Origin: Lachnospiraceae bacterium UBA3632
GTDB taxonomy: Bacteria; Bacillota; Clostridia; Lachnospirales; Lachnospiraceae
DNA length: 64,000 nt
Assembly: GCA_002373975.1 (NCBI GenBank)
Contig: DFKZ01000099.1
Coordinates: 1 to 64,000 of the forward strand
Reading direction: 5' to 3'
Notes under the pieces: model-generated
The model's input: only the letters and a program-made list of their open reading frames with translations
What the model was told of the DNA's origin: nothing
Database searches by the model: none
In this document: positions 12,201 through 19,319 of the stretch, piece by piece
Numbering within the stretch: position 1 is the stretch's first letter
How the letters are laid out: every line of letters starts with the position of its first letter
Made by a program: the position numbers and the translations under genes

Positions 12201-12498
12201 GGAAAGCTATGTATCTAAGCACAAGACCAAGAAGGATGTGAACGGCAATATCGTTGTGGGCAGCAGGCAGCTTGACCTTATCCGCAACGCGCAGGGATTT
12301 GAGCGCGATGAGGAGCTTGTGGACTTTATAAGGCTAAATATGGTTCACGCTATTTTGTTCTCGGCAAGTGATTACAATCCTTTCGAGGAGCCGAGGATCC
12401 TTGCAAAGTGCACGCTTGCCGTATTAGGCTTAGAGGATGCCATCGGAAAGACCGACAACGAGACAGCAGTATCAGTATTTAAGAAACTCAGGGAATGA
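3220..12498 (+). CDS. Giant hypothetical protein, 3,092 residues
   Basis: I do not recognise this protein. It is a single uninterrupted frame of 9.3 kb, very rich in Lys, Glu, Asp and Ala, with no signal peptide and no membrane segment, so probably cytoplasmic. Visible structure: a mostly helical N-terminal third; a lysine run near residue 968; a coiled coil at about 1,070-1,250 with a KKDKKNEKKDK-type charged patch; and at about 1,970-2,560 three degenerate copies of a ~200-residue unit. Each unit has an L..Y..L...(E/Q)R/K-rich helix, a downstream R-x-V-x-D-W-like segment and an (A)xxF(V/L) helix. The last ~170 residues look globular and less charged (VHAILFSASDYNPFEEPR). The start is the ATG at 3220, ten bases after GAGG. 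The GH2 gene follows after only 10 bp. Codon use matches its neighbours, so recent transfer is not suggested. Confidence 0.9.
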   Translation: MADFDELNKIKVKETHIEEGDRGLMIGAEKVNTYKFYENKDIALNKSWTVEALFSEFRKINTSEEDQTIDDRKARALEKKNSKYSAKDRKKSVARSKDIRNRKMAEVDFDNMMGHGILKSGELLKLEKKYIELDAEAREEYIKAYMVDDDKYAIDISMNKMRKYYRLIRMYIDHSRDEGISERTRNGYANEIKKLRAKLDKEMKEIRNIKGYGKYFTWENVTGHVKEKAKHTAQQNIARDNVKADEIREARQAEKQRRLNAIDARRQMVISGKWAGDDGEEKEIDSDWKLTEFSAFINNELFTDKEHDLYTDEQYRAKLSELNGIVKENLKALDRMAVKGMINSIRGQEKNKQSREMLISFLDAGVPWVKKYCVDMHKAVFGNNLLVGKSVENTLKKSTMAIKKGDIAPFYKAAGRWSILQKADLGGRGVVLAKSKALLKLLGPDEETEALGLKDEDLTNMVRRAQGTDRLLRRMVVERFGRFAADDIYKDLRNFIGDKALFAGNRVIKDYAERYLNGLALTNRKYAQKQKAYDEAYKNRISGPFSEVMRPAIEKYLLSRKDKWDEAGNQQELMERELEVVALYLAGMEKALEGKTLSEQGWKKLYKACSKFLTDKVGSLKRESDDVMIQGFAAVVERSTKVYFDEDEGGEKISCYEYCGKRKAAVKEPRVDTLTFGEMIKQLINGDKFSAVIPDTDIRKFLADNLNVILFRNPVIREKFPFMKDIKGIDGLDDLGFDQVENMAAFLFQSISEKGMAKEIQEALDGYKVEPEVQKRALLEVMRTGAKKADVKKIFQAEYDKKSQQNKLARKKLLVTIGTDKEMRDGKLRYRYEDMPDREKTLAQSLIGWDKDWMRNRAAHANKATEVWKKLEEIGPEAVAQVRQWLKSAIDSDNPHGSLMELAQALQGDKKKFKVFKVKVKANANVVTDAKLASKDGEEQFLNAIREAFLGTKESDAEDELEAIEKKKKKKTEKEHVKVTDFIYEMCMFGVQDILMGHGGEFQEDFFAYGDDPEEMYRDKLFGIAKFAFDRTEVIENMIKDYPPELQPQLRNKLAKTVLTMRNQYFQAEKESLAELPKMQKQISDLEKSKAKLAEENDTFEKDITEAKKAIANAEDSLDKLKADYESAKQQRQMIEEAIVQSEKNIEELKKDKKNEKKDKVNKKSKSEKKEEKKAAKEAEQIVGNSLNAQLEEYRQREYSAHDKLLKAQRVISEGNDTVTAALEKINLNNGKAKDIQKKIKAVEKDIESFSIGDKAKYSYKEQRVNLEAFGVQNLQQLGDMLHSLISAKDGKQSDELFETARLYKERRNLLAQYKDGLLEPLADTIMGIPKLTIDILDSAETVATECIEKLYARFAPLGMAIKDQNYSFVGEFFTEDHLKNYLDEEKADYKEYEKVLQEDDPKMAVKYWKRKLDDFTGLYLTQSKQNTKSILSNLEQGAESAQKSLTYYFKAEEENPWFDKIEAQDAKERNKLKKEGRSLKFKIGNVVTFGLTAKLDSISDSFDRGKRKANGLIKQMNDHLLASSDTLQAANLQGTLEAYYEGQVKNYKANDSLAQETFLKYLLTHTDSVSEDLGEVLSQGFESNIDVRKTISSMTFEQQRKLQSSLEDFRSYIRDSALTVDPKTFKQKLDKTVGEFLSSKKTALEEDVSFRPESIAEAKERIKQMQEAQTAVAIKKSEGRTLYSEKLFAGKLDTLKELGQIKTSLIYAPQGKKGEAKVGSKGEEKDKSRFAEAKQMFRKEGDITYPDILADCLDEYVRLNSSFLTKADRAADWVLGEDNDVKIEAERLKGIYKYAAGEAKIPEEAMDLYLVYAAKFQEKTGTGDNLKKLTSKFKNFYVKLSELEKMSFNDSGLILAHRDICEKMRAYIISLNGDQKAFAGMIDAQKKYLSCAEKAYGVIDKVLAEDAYTKDLDVVSKSRYVGGLREYFTGSIITASEGELDPASFAEEVKERISTSFNIEALLVKGDSVSNKDFEEQNTYPGVKTRKDFEHMIGITSDKWLVEKYNELDSEQRKIFAIALYASRPEERGTQRAVYGMKADVIKTERKQILDYIAGKPGDLQVDYARSIRAVTLRYKNFRLTGDEELFKTALQFVEKVEKKKNLLRSKDFDRMNAAEENMKVADRYRKDTGTKSSKIGQQSKTFNKAEVYSQSDLYRFLGDYSQTDIKREGDQGLVGRVGTKVSKLLHNRVKVENVKARFDKMSSSQRGLLIYILQNRTILDFSSAGKDEKTKKVPHVDSAGRFKMYEKLLSEEGRLEALRDAADPEFVQKALASLLSFQVRDDVELPEGELRESDFVESSINRIRVVDWDLLDAAMDFLAEIDRERIKKFAVRQSRNLLRQDAEEKKDKKTNSARFYSQHKSLMETGASSVETFENMIISAFEEDKLNNGQSNADDLLTGYYKLNANEKKLFIKALENRDILDVSQKNLYKNVFGLAERDFVNPVDRDALIDEYLANGNDTELGEGACMAAFESLLSREVNDDMKFENVDINWANKNLYVNNQLLVTDRKTVIDWKLFERALQFVTRTTSESKMVSGDQAVYESLGDKQKNGEFKMDNSFLRVNLHHTGSRFMRFLAREGYDEIKDNLGFFDTAVGFADYIVSQKTANFLHDQANEMLEKDKEKEDDLVEDMEVEEEKPKDGETQEQFEARIKKEKEEAFKRKNHDLRGIYDLAGSFQEQKEVLKTFGKNIKSVIGAYKDVLGDKEEEKELSDELSEKLKGIEATEIVNPEITGHKYVDMVLRFSGKAIKGAADAKAAIDAFAENDEQLEKIDGYIEKYMKGFVSTKAIGEWYTEKAEAFEQKVDDLLPDFVKSSVTNLLKAAEASGDLLDWAKTYVNPVISMIGDFKDIVEASINIKKLGDARDEGAKKSAEDKSKIENLNVSQKKKVSLTEVLNNNKALVSGGTDMTKNIESRKISKAAGTVAGKVAEYAGVEGASKIIDKVVDLANYFWHCMSDKNTVRDYYQGAGNATVKDIYAAREQVEEKFRYHDKPESYVSKHKTKKDVNGNIVVGSRQLDLIRNAQGFERDEELVDFIRLNMVHAILFSASDYNPFEEPRILAKCTLAVLGLEDAIGKTDNETAVSVFKKLRE

Positions 12499-12508
12499 TC
12501 AGGTGATT

Positions 12509-15500
12509 ATGAAAAGACTTTTTAATGACGGATGGGAGTTTACAAAGCTAAGGCCGGGCTCGGATATTCCGGGCCCGGGCGAAGCCCGTTTTGAGAGAGT
12601 GAATCTCCCGCATGACTGGCTGATTTATCAGACCGGGAATCTGTATGAGGATTCAACAGGATTTTACAGGAAAAGATTTGACTTAAAGAAAAAGCCGGGG
12701 AGGCGCTACGAGATATATTTCGAAGGCGTCTATATGGATACTGTGTTTTACGTTAACGGTAAGGCGTCAGGTGAGTGGAAATACGGGTATTCCAGCTTTT
12801 TCTTTGATATAACCGATCTGCTTAAGGATGGGGAAAACGAGATCATCGTGAAGGTCAGCTTCCTTTCGCCCAACAGCAGATGGTACAGCGGAGCGGGTAT
12901 ATTCCGCGATGTATGGTTTATCGAGCACAGAAGCACCCATATAGTAACGGACAGCATGTATATCTCCGCTAAGCCTGTGGTATCCGCAGGGGAAAAGATA
13001 ACTGCGGATACCGACCTTACAGGCGAGTGGGAAGTGAAGGTCAGTGCCGAGCTCGTTAACGGAAAGGCTGACTGCTCATGGAACGGCGATTATGATAAGA
13101 GCGGAGTGAAAAGCTTAAGCCCGAGGCTAAAGGCTACGCTCTGGTTCCCGATGCTCGGAAAGAGCCACAGCGCGCTTATAGGGGCAGTTACCGCGCAGGA
13201 ATACCCAAGCGGCGTAACAAGGATCGAGTTTACGGAAAAGATCGAAAAGCCGGAGTTATGGTCGCCCGAAAGCCCTAAGCTCTATGACTGCAGGCTGTCT
13301 GTCTTTGATCCGGATGAGGATTATGAAGATATGGAGAGCTCCCTTGTAAAGCCTGCTTCAGAGGACTCAGAGGAAGAAAAAAAGAAGATCGCATTAGCCC
13401 CGGGCACCCCCAAGGGGGAGGGGGACGAGAGGCTCTTCGGATTCAGGAGCTTTACCTTTGATACGGATAAGGGCTTTTTTGTGAACGGAGTTCATACCAA
13501 GATAAACGGAGTGTGCGAGCACCACGATCTGGGCGCTTTGGGCGCTGCATTTAACAAGGCAGCCATGAGAAGAAAGCTGCAGATACTTCGCACCATGGGA
13601 GTAAATGCTATAAGGACCTCGCATAACATGCCCGCAGTTGGTCTGCTTGAGCTTACGGATGAAATGGGATTTTTCGTCTGCGACGAATCCTTCGATATGT
13701 GGGAGGGCAGCAAGACAGAATACGACTACGCCCGCTTTTTCAAGGAGTGGCAGGAGAGGGATGTGCGCAGCTGGATAAGGCGCGACCGCAATCATCCGAG
13801 CATATTTATCTGGAGCATCGGGAATGAGATCTATGACACCCACAAGGATGCTCACGGCCAGGATATAACCCGCTGCCTTCAGAAAGAGGCAAAAGAAAAC
13901 GATCCCCTCGGAAATGCCATAATAAGCATAGGCTCCAATTATATGGCATGGGAGGGCGCACAGAAATGTGCGGATATCCTTAAATATGCCGGATACAATT
14001 ATGGCGAGAAGCTCTATGATGAGCATCACAGGGAGCATCCCGACTGGTATATATTCGGAAGCGAGACAAGCTCCACCGTTCAGAGCAGAGGAATTTACCG
14101 CTTCCCCTATAAGAGGAGCACCCTTGCAGATGATGATCTGCAGTGTTCGTGCCTGGGCAATTCCACCACAAGCTGGGGAGCGCCCAATGCGGAATACAGC
14201 ATAATAGCGGAGCGCGATCACGGTTTTTCAATGGGACAGTTTTTGTGGTCGGGATTTGATTATATAGGAGAACCCACGCCGTATCACACCCGCAATTCAT
14301 ACTTCGGGCAGATAGACACCGCGGGATTTCCCAAGGACACATTTTATATCTATAAGTCCGCATGGACGGATGCAAAGAAAGCTCCATTTGTGCATGTATT
14401 TCCCTATTGGGACTTTAATGAAGGGCAGACTGTTGATGTGAGGGTTGCATCAAATGCGCCTTGTGTGGAGCTGTTTGTAAACGGAAAGAGCCTTGGTAAA
14501 AAGCAGATAGACCATGCTCACGGAAAAGTACTCACCGGGGATTACATCACGCAGTACAGAGCAGGCGAGATCACCGCAGTTGCCTATGATGAGAGCGGAA
14601 AAGAGATAGCAAGGCAGACACGCCATTCCTTCGGAGACAGTGCGCGCCTTGTGCTTAATGTATATGAGCCGGAAAGAAAGCTCACCGCAGGCATGGGAGA
14701 TATGGCATTTATCGAGGTATACGCCACGGATAAGGACGGATATCCGGTTGAAAATGCGACCGATCTTGTGAATGTGAAGGTGGAGGGCGCAGGGTATCTT
14801 GCGGGCCTTGATAACGGCGATTCCGCGGATGATGCAGAATACAAGGGAAGCTTTAAGAGGCTGTTTTCCGGAAAGATGCTGATATGCGCGGCCGTGGGAA
14901 ATGAAACGGGCAAAATAAAGGTAACCGCCTCGGCAGAAGGGCTTGAGGGCGCGGAAGTAACCCTTGAAGTATCTGAGAAAAAAGATATCGAGGGTATGTC
15001 GCTGCTTCCCGAGAGATTTTCAGAAAAGAAGGATGGGGAAGATACCGGCAGTGATTTAAAAGACCGCAGCGAAACAAAAGCCGGTAGCCGCGAAGTAAAG
15101 GAAAGCCGTATAAACGGCGTGAGGGTAAGGAAGATAGCACTCTCGTGTGACGAGGAAAGAGTGCTCACTCCCGATCATGTCAAGATAAAGGTCAATGCCC
15201 GGATACTGCCCGAAGCGGCAGCAGGCGCGGTAGATCCCGACGAGCTCATATGGAAAGCTGTGGATGAAGCCGGCATCGACAGTAATATAGCAAAGATCGT
15301 TGAAACGGAAGGGTTCAGTGCCACAGTCAAGGCTCTGGGAGACGGATACTTCAAGATCCGCTGCATGACCAAATGCGGCTGTGAGGCCGTAAAGGTCATT
15401 TCAGAGCTTGGCTTTACCGCAGAGGGAATCGGGCAGGCACTGCTTGATCCTTATGGGTTTATTGCAGGCGGTCTCTATACTTATTCCGACAGCGAGCTGG

Positions 15501-16231
15501 GTAACGGCAACGAGCACGGTATCGCCACCCAGAGGGGCGACAGGACCGTATTCGGATATGATGATATCGACTTCGGAAGCTACGGAAGTGACGAGATCAC
15601 GATTCCTCTCTTTGTGCTTTCGGGCGGAAAGTTCCCGATGCAGATATGGGAAGGCCTCCCGGATGCAAAAGGAAGTGAGATGCTGGCTGATGTTGTCTAT
15701 GAAAAGCCTGCGCTCTGGAATGAATATCAGAGTGAGACTTATAAGCTGGGGCGCCGCGTGAAGGGAGTAAGCTCTCTATATTTCGTGACCTACGATAAGG
15801 CACAGTTTGCGGGATTTTCATTTAAGAAGCTGGAAAAGGCTTATGAGCTTTTGAATGCAGCTGAATGCGATGCGGTATACGGCGACAGCTTTGAAAAGAA
15901 AGCAGACCGGATAGATAACATCGGAAACAACGTGACCGTTGAATTCAAGGATATGGACTTTGGAGATAAAGCCGCCGGCAGGCTTGAGATAACCGGAGTA
16001 TCGCATATTCCGGTAAATACCATCCATGTGCTCTTTGATAACGGAACCGATTCAAAGAGAGATATAATTGAATTTAAGGCCGGCGCGGGAGAAAAGCAGC
16101 CTTCCGCCGGAAGTGGTACCGCCCCCGAGAAGCAGGTATTTGAAGTGAGCGGTTATACCGGAAAAGGTGATGTGAAGTTTATCTTCCTTCCCGGCAGTAG
16201 CTTTGATCTTGTATCAATAAGGTTTATTTGA
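12509..16231 (+). CDS. Glycoside hydrolase family 2 enzyme (beta-galactosidase/glucuronidase type)
   Basis: A 1,240-residue GH2 protein without a signal peptide, so probably cytoplasmic. It opens with the GH2 sugar-binding jelly roll (NDGWEF, LPHDW), then an Ig-like domain and a TIM barrel. The acid/base is Glu440 in IWSIGNE and the likely nucleophile is Glu519 in FGSETS. After the barrel come a DUF4982-like domain (FVNGKSLGKK), a further Ig-like domain of the GH2 C-terminal type, and two CBM6-like beta-sandwich regions from about residue 990 to the end. The start is the ATG at 12509 after AGGTG; an upstream in-frame ATG at 12437 would overlap the giant gene. Substrate could be a beta-galactoside, beta-glucuronide or another side-chain sugar; the sequence does not decide. 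Confidence 0.88.
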   Translation: MKRLFNDGWEFTKLRPGSDIPGPGEARFERVNLPHDWLIYQTGNLYEDSTGFYRKRFDLKKKPGRRYEIYFEGVYMDTVFYVNGKASGEWKYGYSSFFFDITDLLKDGENEIIVKVSFLSPNSRWYSGAGIFRDVWFIEHRSTHIVTDSMYISAKPVVSAGEKITADTDLTGEWEVKVSAELVNGKADCSWNGDYDKSGVKSLSPRLKATLWFPMLGKSHSALIGAVTAQEYPSGVTRIEFTEKIEKPELWSPESPKLYDCRLSVFDPDEDYEDMESSLVKPASEDSEEEKKKIALAPGTPKGEGDERLFGFRSFTFDTDKGFFVNGVHTKINGVCEHHDLGALGAAFNKAAMRRKLQILRTMGVNAIRTSHNMPAVGLLELTDEMGFFVCDESFDMWEGSKTEYDYARFFKEWQERDVRSWIRRDRNHPSIFIWSIGNEIYDTHKDAHGQDITRCLQKEAKENDPLGNAIISIGSNYMAWEGAQKCADILKYAGYNYGEKLYDEHHREHPDWYIFGSETSSTVQSRGIYRFPYKRSTLADDDLQCSCLGNSTTSWGAPNAEYSIIAERDHGFSMGQFLWSGFDYIGEPTPYHTRNSYFGQIDTAGFPKDTFYIYKSAWTDAKKAPFVHVFPYWDFNEGQTVDVRVASNAPCVELFVNGKSLGKKQIDHAHGKVLTGDYITQYRAGEITAVAYDESGKEIARQTRHSFGDSARLVLNVYEPERKLTAGMGDMAFIEVYATDKDGYPVENATDLVNVKVEGAGYLAGLDNGDSADDAEYKGSFKRLFSGKMLICAAVGNETGKIKVTASAEGLEGAEVTLEVSEKKDIEGMSLLPERFSEKKDGEDTGSDLKDRSETKAGSREVKESRINGVRVRKIALSCDEERVLTPDHVKIKVNARILPEAAAGAVDPDELIWKAVDEAGIDSNIAKIVETEGFSATVKALGDGYFKIRCMTKCGCEAVKVISELGFTAEGIGQALLDPYGFIAGGLYTYSDSELGNGNEHGIATQRGDRTVFGYDDIDFGSYGSDEITIPLFVLSGGKFPMQIWEGLPDAKGSEMLADVVYEKPALWNEYQSETYKLGRRVKGVSSLYFVTYDKAQFAGFSFKKLEKAYELLNAAECDAVYGDSFEKKADRIDNIGNNVTVEFKDMDFGDKAAGRLEITGVSHIPVNTIHVLFDNGTDSKRDIIEFKAGAGEKQPSAGSGTAPEKQVFEVSGYTGKGDVKFIFLPGSSFDLVSIRFI

Positions 16232-16263
16232 TCTTGATTCAATAAAGCTTGTTTGATCTCGAT
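16214..16263 (+). repeat. Imperfect 25-bp tandem duplication across the GH2 stop codon
   Basis: Bases 16214-16238 and 16239-16263 match at 21 of 25 positions, starting TCAATAA and ending TTTGATCTxGAT. The first copy contains the stop codon of the GH2 gene (TGA at 16229-16231). It looks like slippage duplication of the gene end; the second copy is non-coding. Confidence 0.7.
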
Positions 16264-16286
16264 CTGTTATATTGTTTTAACCTATT

Positions 16287-16323
16287 AAACGCCTTCTCCT
16301 TTCAAATGGGAGAGGGCGTTTTC
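16287..16323. terminator. Bidirectional terminator between convergent genes
   Basis: AAACGCCTTCTCC (16287-16299) pairs with GGAGAGGGCGTTT (16309-16321) with one G-U pair around a 9-base loop, followed by TTTT on the plus strand and an A/T tract on the other side. It lies between the convergent GH2 and Uma2 genes. Confidence 0.75.
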
Positions 16324-16337
16324 ATTAACAGTCAGGC

Positions 16338-17192
16338 TTATTCGTAATCACAGATGATCCTGTTAAACTCTGAAAGATCTATAATGCATTTACCGTGATA
16401 CATGTTTATCGGTTCGGTACCTTGAAGCGGCATTATCTGCGGTACGTAAGGTGCATAGTCCTCCCCTGTAAAGTCATACTTGATAAGCATCTTTTTCAAG
16501 GGATCGATCATCCAGTATTCCTGTACACCGGCATTCCTGTACTTGGGGCATTTCTTCTCAAAATCCTTTTTTTGAGTCGAGGGAGTCAGAACCTCAAGCA
16601 CAAAATCCGGAGCACCATAGACTCTGTCTCGAAGTTTGCTTCTATCGCACAGTATCATGACATCCGGCACCAGCATCGTTTTGTCATCAAGGTCGAGCTG
16701 CACATCCACCGGGCCAAGGATCACTTTGCATTTGCCTTTATTACTGTCGATGAACCGATCCACCTGTTTGGCAAATTGATATACTATCTCCTGGTGTAGG
16801 GGCGTGGGCGAAGACATATCGTAGAATTCGCCGTCTATCAGTTCAACCCGCACTCCCTGTGGAAGATTATTATATTCTTCCACAGTATGTGGACCGATGT
16901 CACTGCCGTAAAAGGGAATAGGTTCTCTTACTACACTTTCCCCGTATACATTTGTATATGATGTAACGGTGGGCTTGGATTTTTCGTCGTAATAAAAACT
17001 TTTTCCCAGATGCTCGTACTGTGGATCAGTCAACATCTTTTCTATTGCATCCAGAGTAGACCTTCTGGGATTTGATGTCTGACCTGAGAAGATTTTGATT
17101 ATTGTTCCTATCGGAACTCCGCTGTGATCACATATCTGTGTGTAGGTATACCCCTTTTTTTCTTTGAGTTTCTTTAATTCCTCTATTGTCAT
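16338..17192 (-). CDS. XRE-type HTH fused to a Uma2-family (PD-(D/E)XK) domain
   Basis: A 284-residue protein. Residues ~1-60 form a Cro/CI-like helix-turn-helix (YTQICDHSGVPIGTI, then the SG(Q)TSNPRRSTLD segment). Residues ~95-270 are a Uma2/DUF820 domain of the restriction-endonuclease-like fold, with the typical VELIDGE, PDVMILC, PDFVLEVLTPST and KKCPKYRNAGVQEYWMIDP segments, including the D and ExL residues expected of a metal site. Uma2 proteins are widespread, often in mobile or cyanobacterial contexts, with unclear function. The start is the ATG at 17192 (RBS AAGGGG); an in-frame GTG lies three codons upstream. The gene stands alone on the minus strand with its own promoter. Confidence 0.85.
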   Translation of the reverse strand: MTIEELKKLKEKKGYTYTQICDHSGVPIGTIIKIFSGQTSNPRRSTLDAIEKMLTDPQYEHLGKSFYYDEKSKPTVTSYTNVYGESVVREPIPFYGSDIGPHTVEEYNNLPQGVRVELIDGEFYDMSSPTPLHQEIVYQFAKQVDRFIDSNKGKCKVILGPVDVQLDLDDKTMLVPDVMILCDRSKLRDRVYGAPDFVLEVLTPSTQKKDFEKKCPKYRNAGVQEYWMIDPLKKMLIKYDFTGEDYAPYVPQIMPLQGTEPINMYHGKCIIDLSEFNRIICDYE

Positions 17193-17239
17193 GACTGCCA
17201 CCCCTTTATCATAAACTCTATTATCTTACCGTTAGTTAT

Positions 17240-17268
17240 ATTATACTACCGAATATTGCCGGATTCAA
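17240..17268 (-). promoter_or_regulatory. Promoter of the XRE-Uma2 gene
   Basis: On the minus strand TTGAAT (17268-17263) and TATAAT (17245-17240) are separated by exactly 17 bp. An imperfect AT-rich dyad (CCGTTAGT...ACTACCG on the plus strand) covers the -10 and would be a natural site for autorepression by the XRE domain. Confidence 0.65.
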
Positions 17269-17386
17269 TACCCGATAATACCTTTCATAAATAATTCAGC
17301 TATTATTCATGATCACAGGCCCCAATTCCACCATAAGTAGAAATTGCTGAATTATCCCACCAAAACATCAATTACATTAGAAATTT

Positions 17387-17419
17387 ACAGTTCAACTCAA
17401 CTGTGAGTCGTGCTATAAT
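17387..17419 (+). promoter_or_regulatory. Promoter and possible operator of the ABC exporter pair
   Basis: TGCTATAAT (TATAAT at 17414-17419) is an extended -10; a weak -35, TTCAAC (17391-17396), is 17 bp upstream. An inverted repeat ACAGTT-caactc-AACTGT (17387-17404) covers the -35, an arrangement expected of a repressor site. The remaining part of this 267-bp gap shows nothing else clear. Confidence 0.55.
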
Positions 17420-17459
17420 GCATTCGGCTCTTATCTAAAACGGGAGGAGTAATCACTAC

Positions 17460-19319
17460 ATGTCAGACTACAAAGAAAGCAAAGACAATCCTTTGCACAA
17501 AGAATTCGGTATATGGAGTAATACCGGATACATCATTAAAAATATGACAAAGTACTGCCCGCAGGCGATCTTTCTGACTCTGCTCGGCATAGTATGCGGC
17601 TCGGTATTCCAGTACTTTTGGGGAATCTTCGGAAAGTTTGTTATCGACGATATTACGGGGGGACTCGGAGAAAAGGAGAGCATACACAAACTCCTGATAA
17701 CCATCGCCATAGCGGGAGCTATAGCAATCTTTTTGTCCCTGGGGAATACGATCTCGAACAATCAGCTCTGGTACAGGCTGATCTTCGTTCGAATGTACAT
17801 GATCACAGAGCGTATCGAGCGCGTACTTAACCTGAAATTTGAGATGCTTGAAAAGCCTGATGTTATGGATATAGCTGAAAGGGCAAGCGAGGCAACCGGT
17901 GGCAATTATAACGGCGTCGAGGGCATGATGAACAGAATGCGTGAGCTTGGGCAGAACGCATTCACTCTTGTTGTGACCTTCATTGCGGTAACGGTGCTTG
18001 ACTGGAGACTCATCATCGCAATAATCATCCTCAGTATTGGCGAGTTTTTATACTACAGATATATCATAAAAAAGGACAAAAAAGAGGTCTGGGATAAGCT
18101 TTCCACTACGTGGCGCAAAACCCACTACATGGAAAGAGTCACCCAGGATTTTGATTTCGCCAAGGATATCCGTCTCTACGGTCTCAGCTCTTTTCTTGCT
18201 GATAAGCAAAAAGGTATCTACGACAAGAGATATAAGCGTATTGCTCTTCACGAAGATATGTGGTTTGGATACAACGTAGTGGCAAGGCTTACCTATATCG
18301 TTATCCAGGCATGCATATACGGAGCCCTTTATCTGGCGATCTTTAACAGGAGCCTTTCCGTCGGAAACTTTACCATGTTTCTTTCGATGGCTATTGCTTT
18401 TTCGGGAGCCCTTACCAATTTCCTGAACAGATTCGGAGATTACAAGAAGGCTTCTTTAGAGACGGACGATTTCAGATCCTTTATGGAACTTGAAATATTT
18501 GACGATGAGCAGGATGCGATCCCTGTGCCGGAAGCGGATGAGTACGAGATAGAATTCGTAAATGTATCTTACAGATATCATAAAGCCGAAAAGGACGCTC
18601 TTACCGGCCTTAATCTAAAGATAAAGCCGGGAGAGAAGCTGGCCGTTGTAGGACTTAACGGGGCGGGAAAGACCACGATGATCAAACTTCTGCTCAGGCT
18701 TTATGATCCGACAGAGGGGTATATTACGCTTAACGGAACGGATATCAGAAGATTCCGCAGAAAGGACTATTACAGGCTTTTTGCGCCGGTATTCCAAAAT
18801 GTCGAGATTTTTGCATTTTTACTCGGAGAGAATATTTCCCTTAAGCAGATGGAAAAGACGGACAGGGATAAGGTGCTTAAATGCGCCGGGGAAGCGGATC
18901 TTTCTGATAAGATATCTTCTCTTGAAAAGGGTATCGATACGCCTCTTACCAATGTGGTAGAGGATGACGGTGTGGACCTTTCAGGCGGAGAGAAACAAAA
19001 GCTGGCTCTTGCAAGAGCCCTTTATAAAGGGGCAAAGATTGTTGTGCTCGATGAGCCCACATCCGCTCTTGATGCCCTTGCGGAACAGGCACTTTACGAG
19101 AGATTCGACGAGATGGTCGGAACAAAGAGTGCGGTTTATATTTCCCACAGGCTTGCCTCTACCAGATTTTGCGACAACGTAGCTATGTTCGCGGACGGAA
19201 AGATGATCGAGTACGGAACACACGATGAGCTTATGGAAAGAGGCGGGGAGTATGCGGATATGTTCAACACCCAGGCTCAGTACTATCGTGAGGAAAGCGG
19301 GGTGAGTGAAAATGAATAA
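17460..19319 (+). CDS. ABC exporter half-transporter (membrane + ATPase)
   Basis: A 619-residue half-transporter with about six membrane segments in residues ~35-330 and an ATP-binding domain from ~360. Walker A GLNGAGKTT starts at residue 398, the signature is LSGGEKQKLALARAL from ~507, and Walker B is IVVLDEPTSALD. It has the type-IV (MsbA/MDR-like) exporter layout. The next gene encodes a second half-transporter overlapping it by 8 bp, so the two probably form a heterodimer. The start has a GGGAGG ribosome site. No precursor peptide, modification enzyme or regulator of a known type lies beside it, so the substrate is unknown. Confidence 0.88.
   Translation: MSDYKESKDNPLHKEFGIWSNTGYIIKNMTKYCPQAIFLTLLGIVCGSVFQYFWGIFGKFVIDDITGGLGEKESIHKLLITIAIAGAIAIFLSLGNTISNNQLWYRLIFVRMYMITERIERVLNLKFEMLEKPDVMDIAERASEATGGNYNGVEGMMNRMRELGQNAFTLVVTFIAVTVLDWRLIIAIIILSIGEFLYYRYIIKKDKKEVWDKLSTTWRKTHYMERVTQDFDFAKDIRLYGLSSFLADKQKGIYDKRYKRIALHEDMWFGYNVVARLTYIVIQACIYGALYLAIFNRSLSVGNFTMFLSMAIAFSGALTNFLNRFGDYKKASLETDDFRSFMELEIFDDEQDAIPVPEADEYEIEFVNVSYRYHKAEKDALTGLNLKIKPGEKLAVVGLNGAGKTTMIKLLLRLYDPTEGYITLNGTDIRRFRRKDYYRLFAPVFQNVEIFAFLLGENISLKQMEKTDRDKVLKCAGEADLSDKISSLEKGIDTPLTNVVEDDGVDLSGGEKQKLALARALYKGAKIVVLDEPTSALDALAEQALYERFDEMVGTKSAVYISHRLASTRFCDNVAMFADGKMIEYGTHDELMERGGEYADMFNTQAQYYREESGVSENE

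Noticed and set aside
16338..17192. Restriction-modification or toxin-antitoxin unit
   Set aside because: No methyltransferase or small partner gene is adjacent; the gene stands alone between two terminator/promoter regions.
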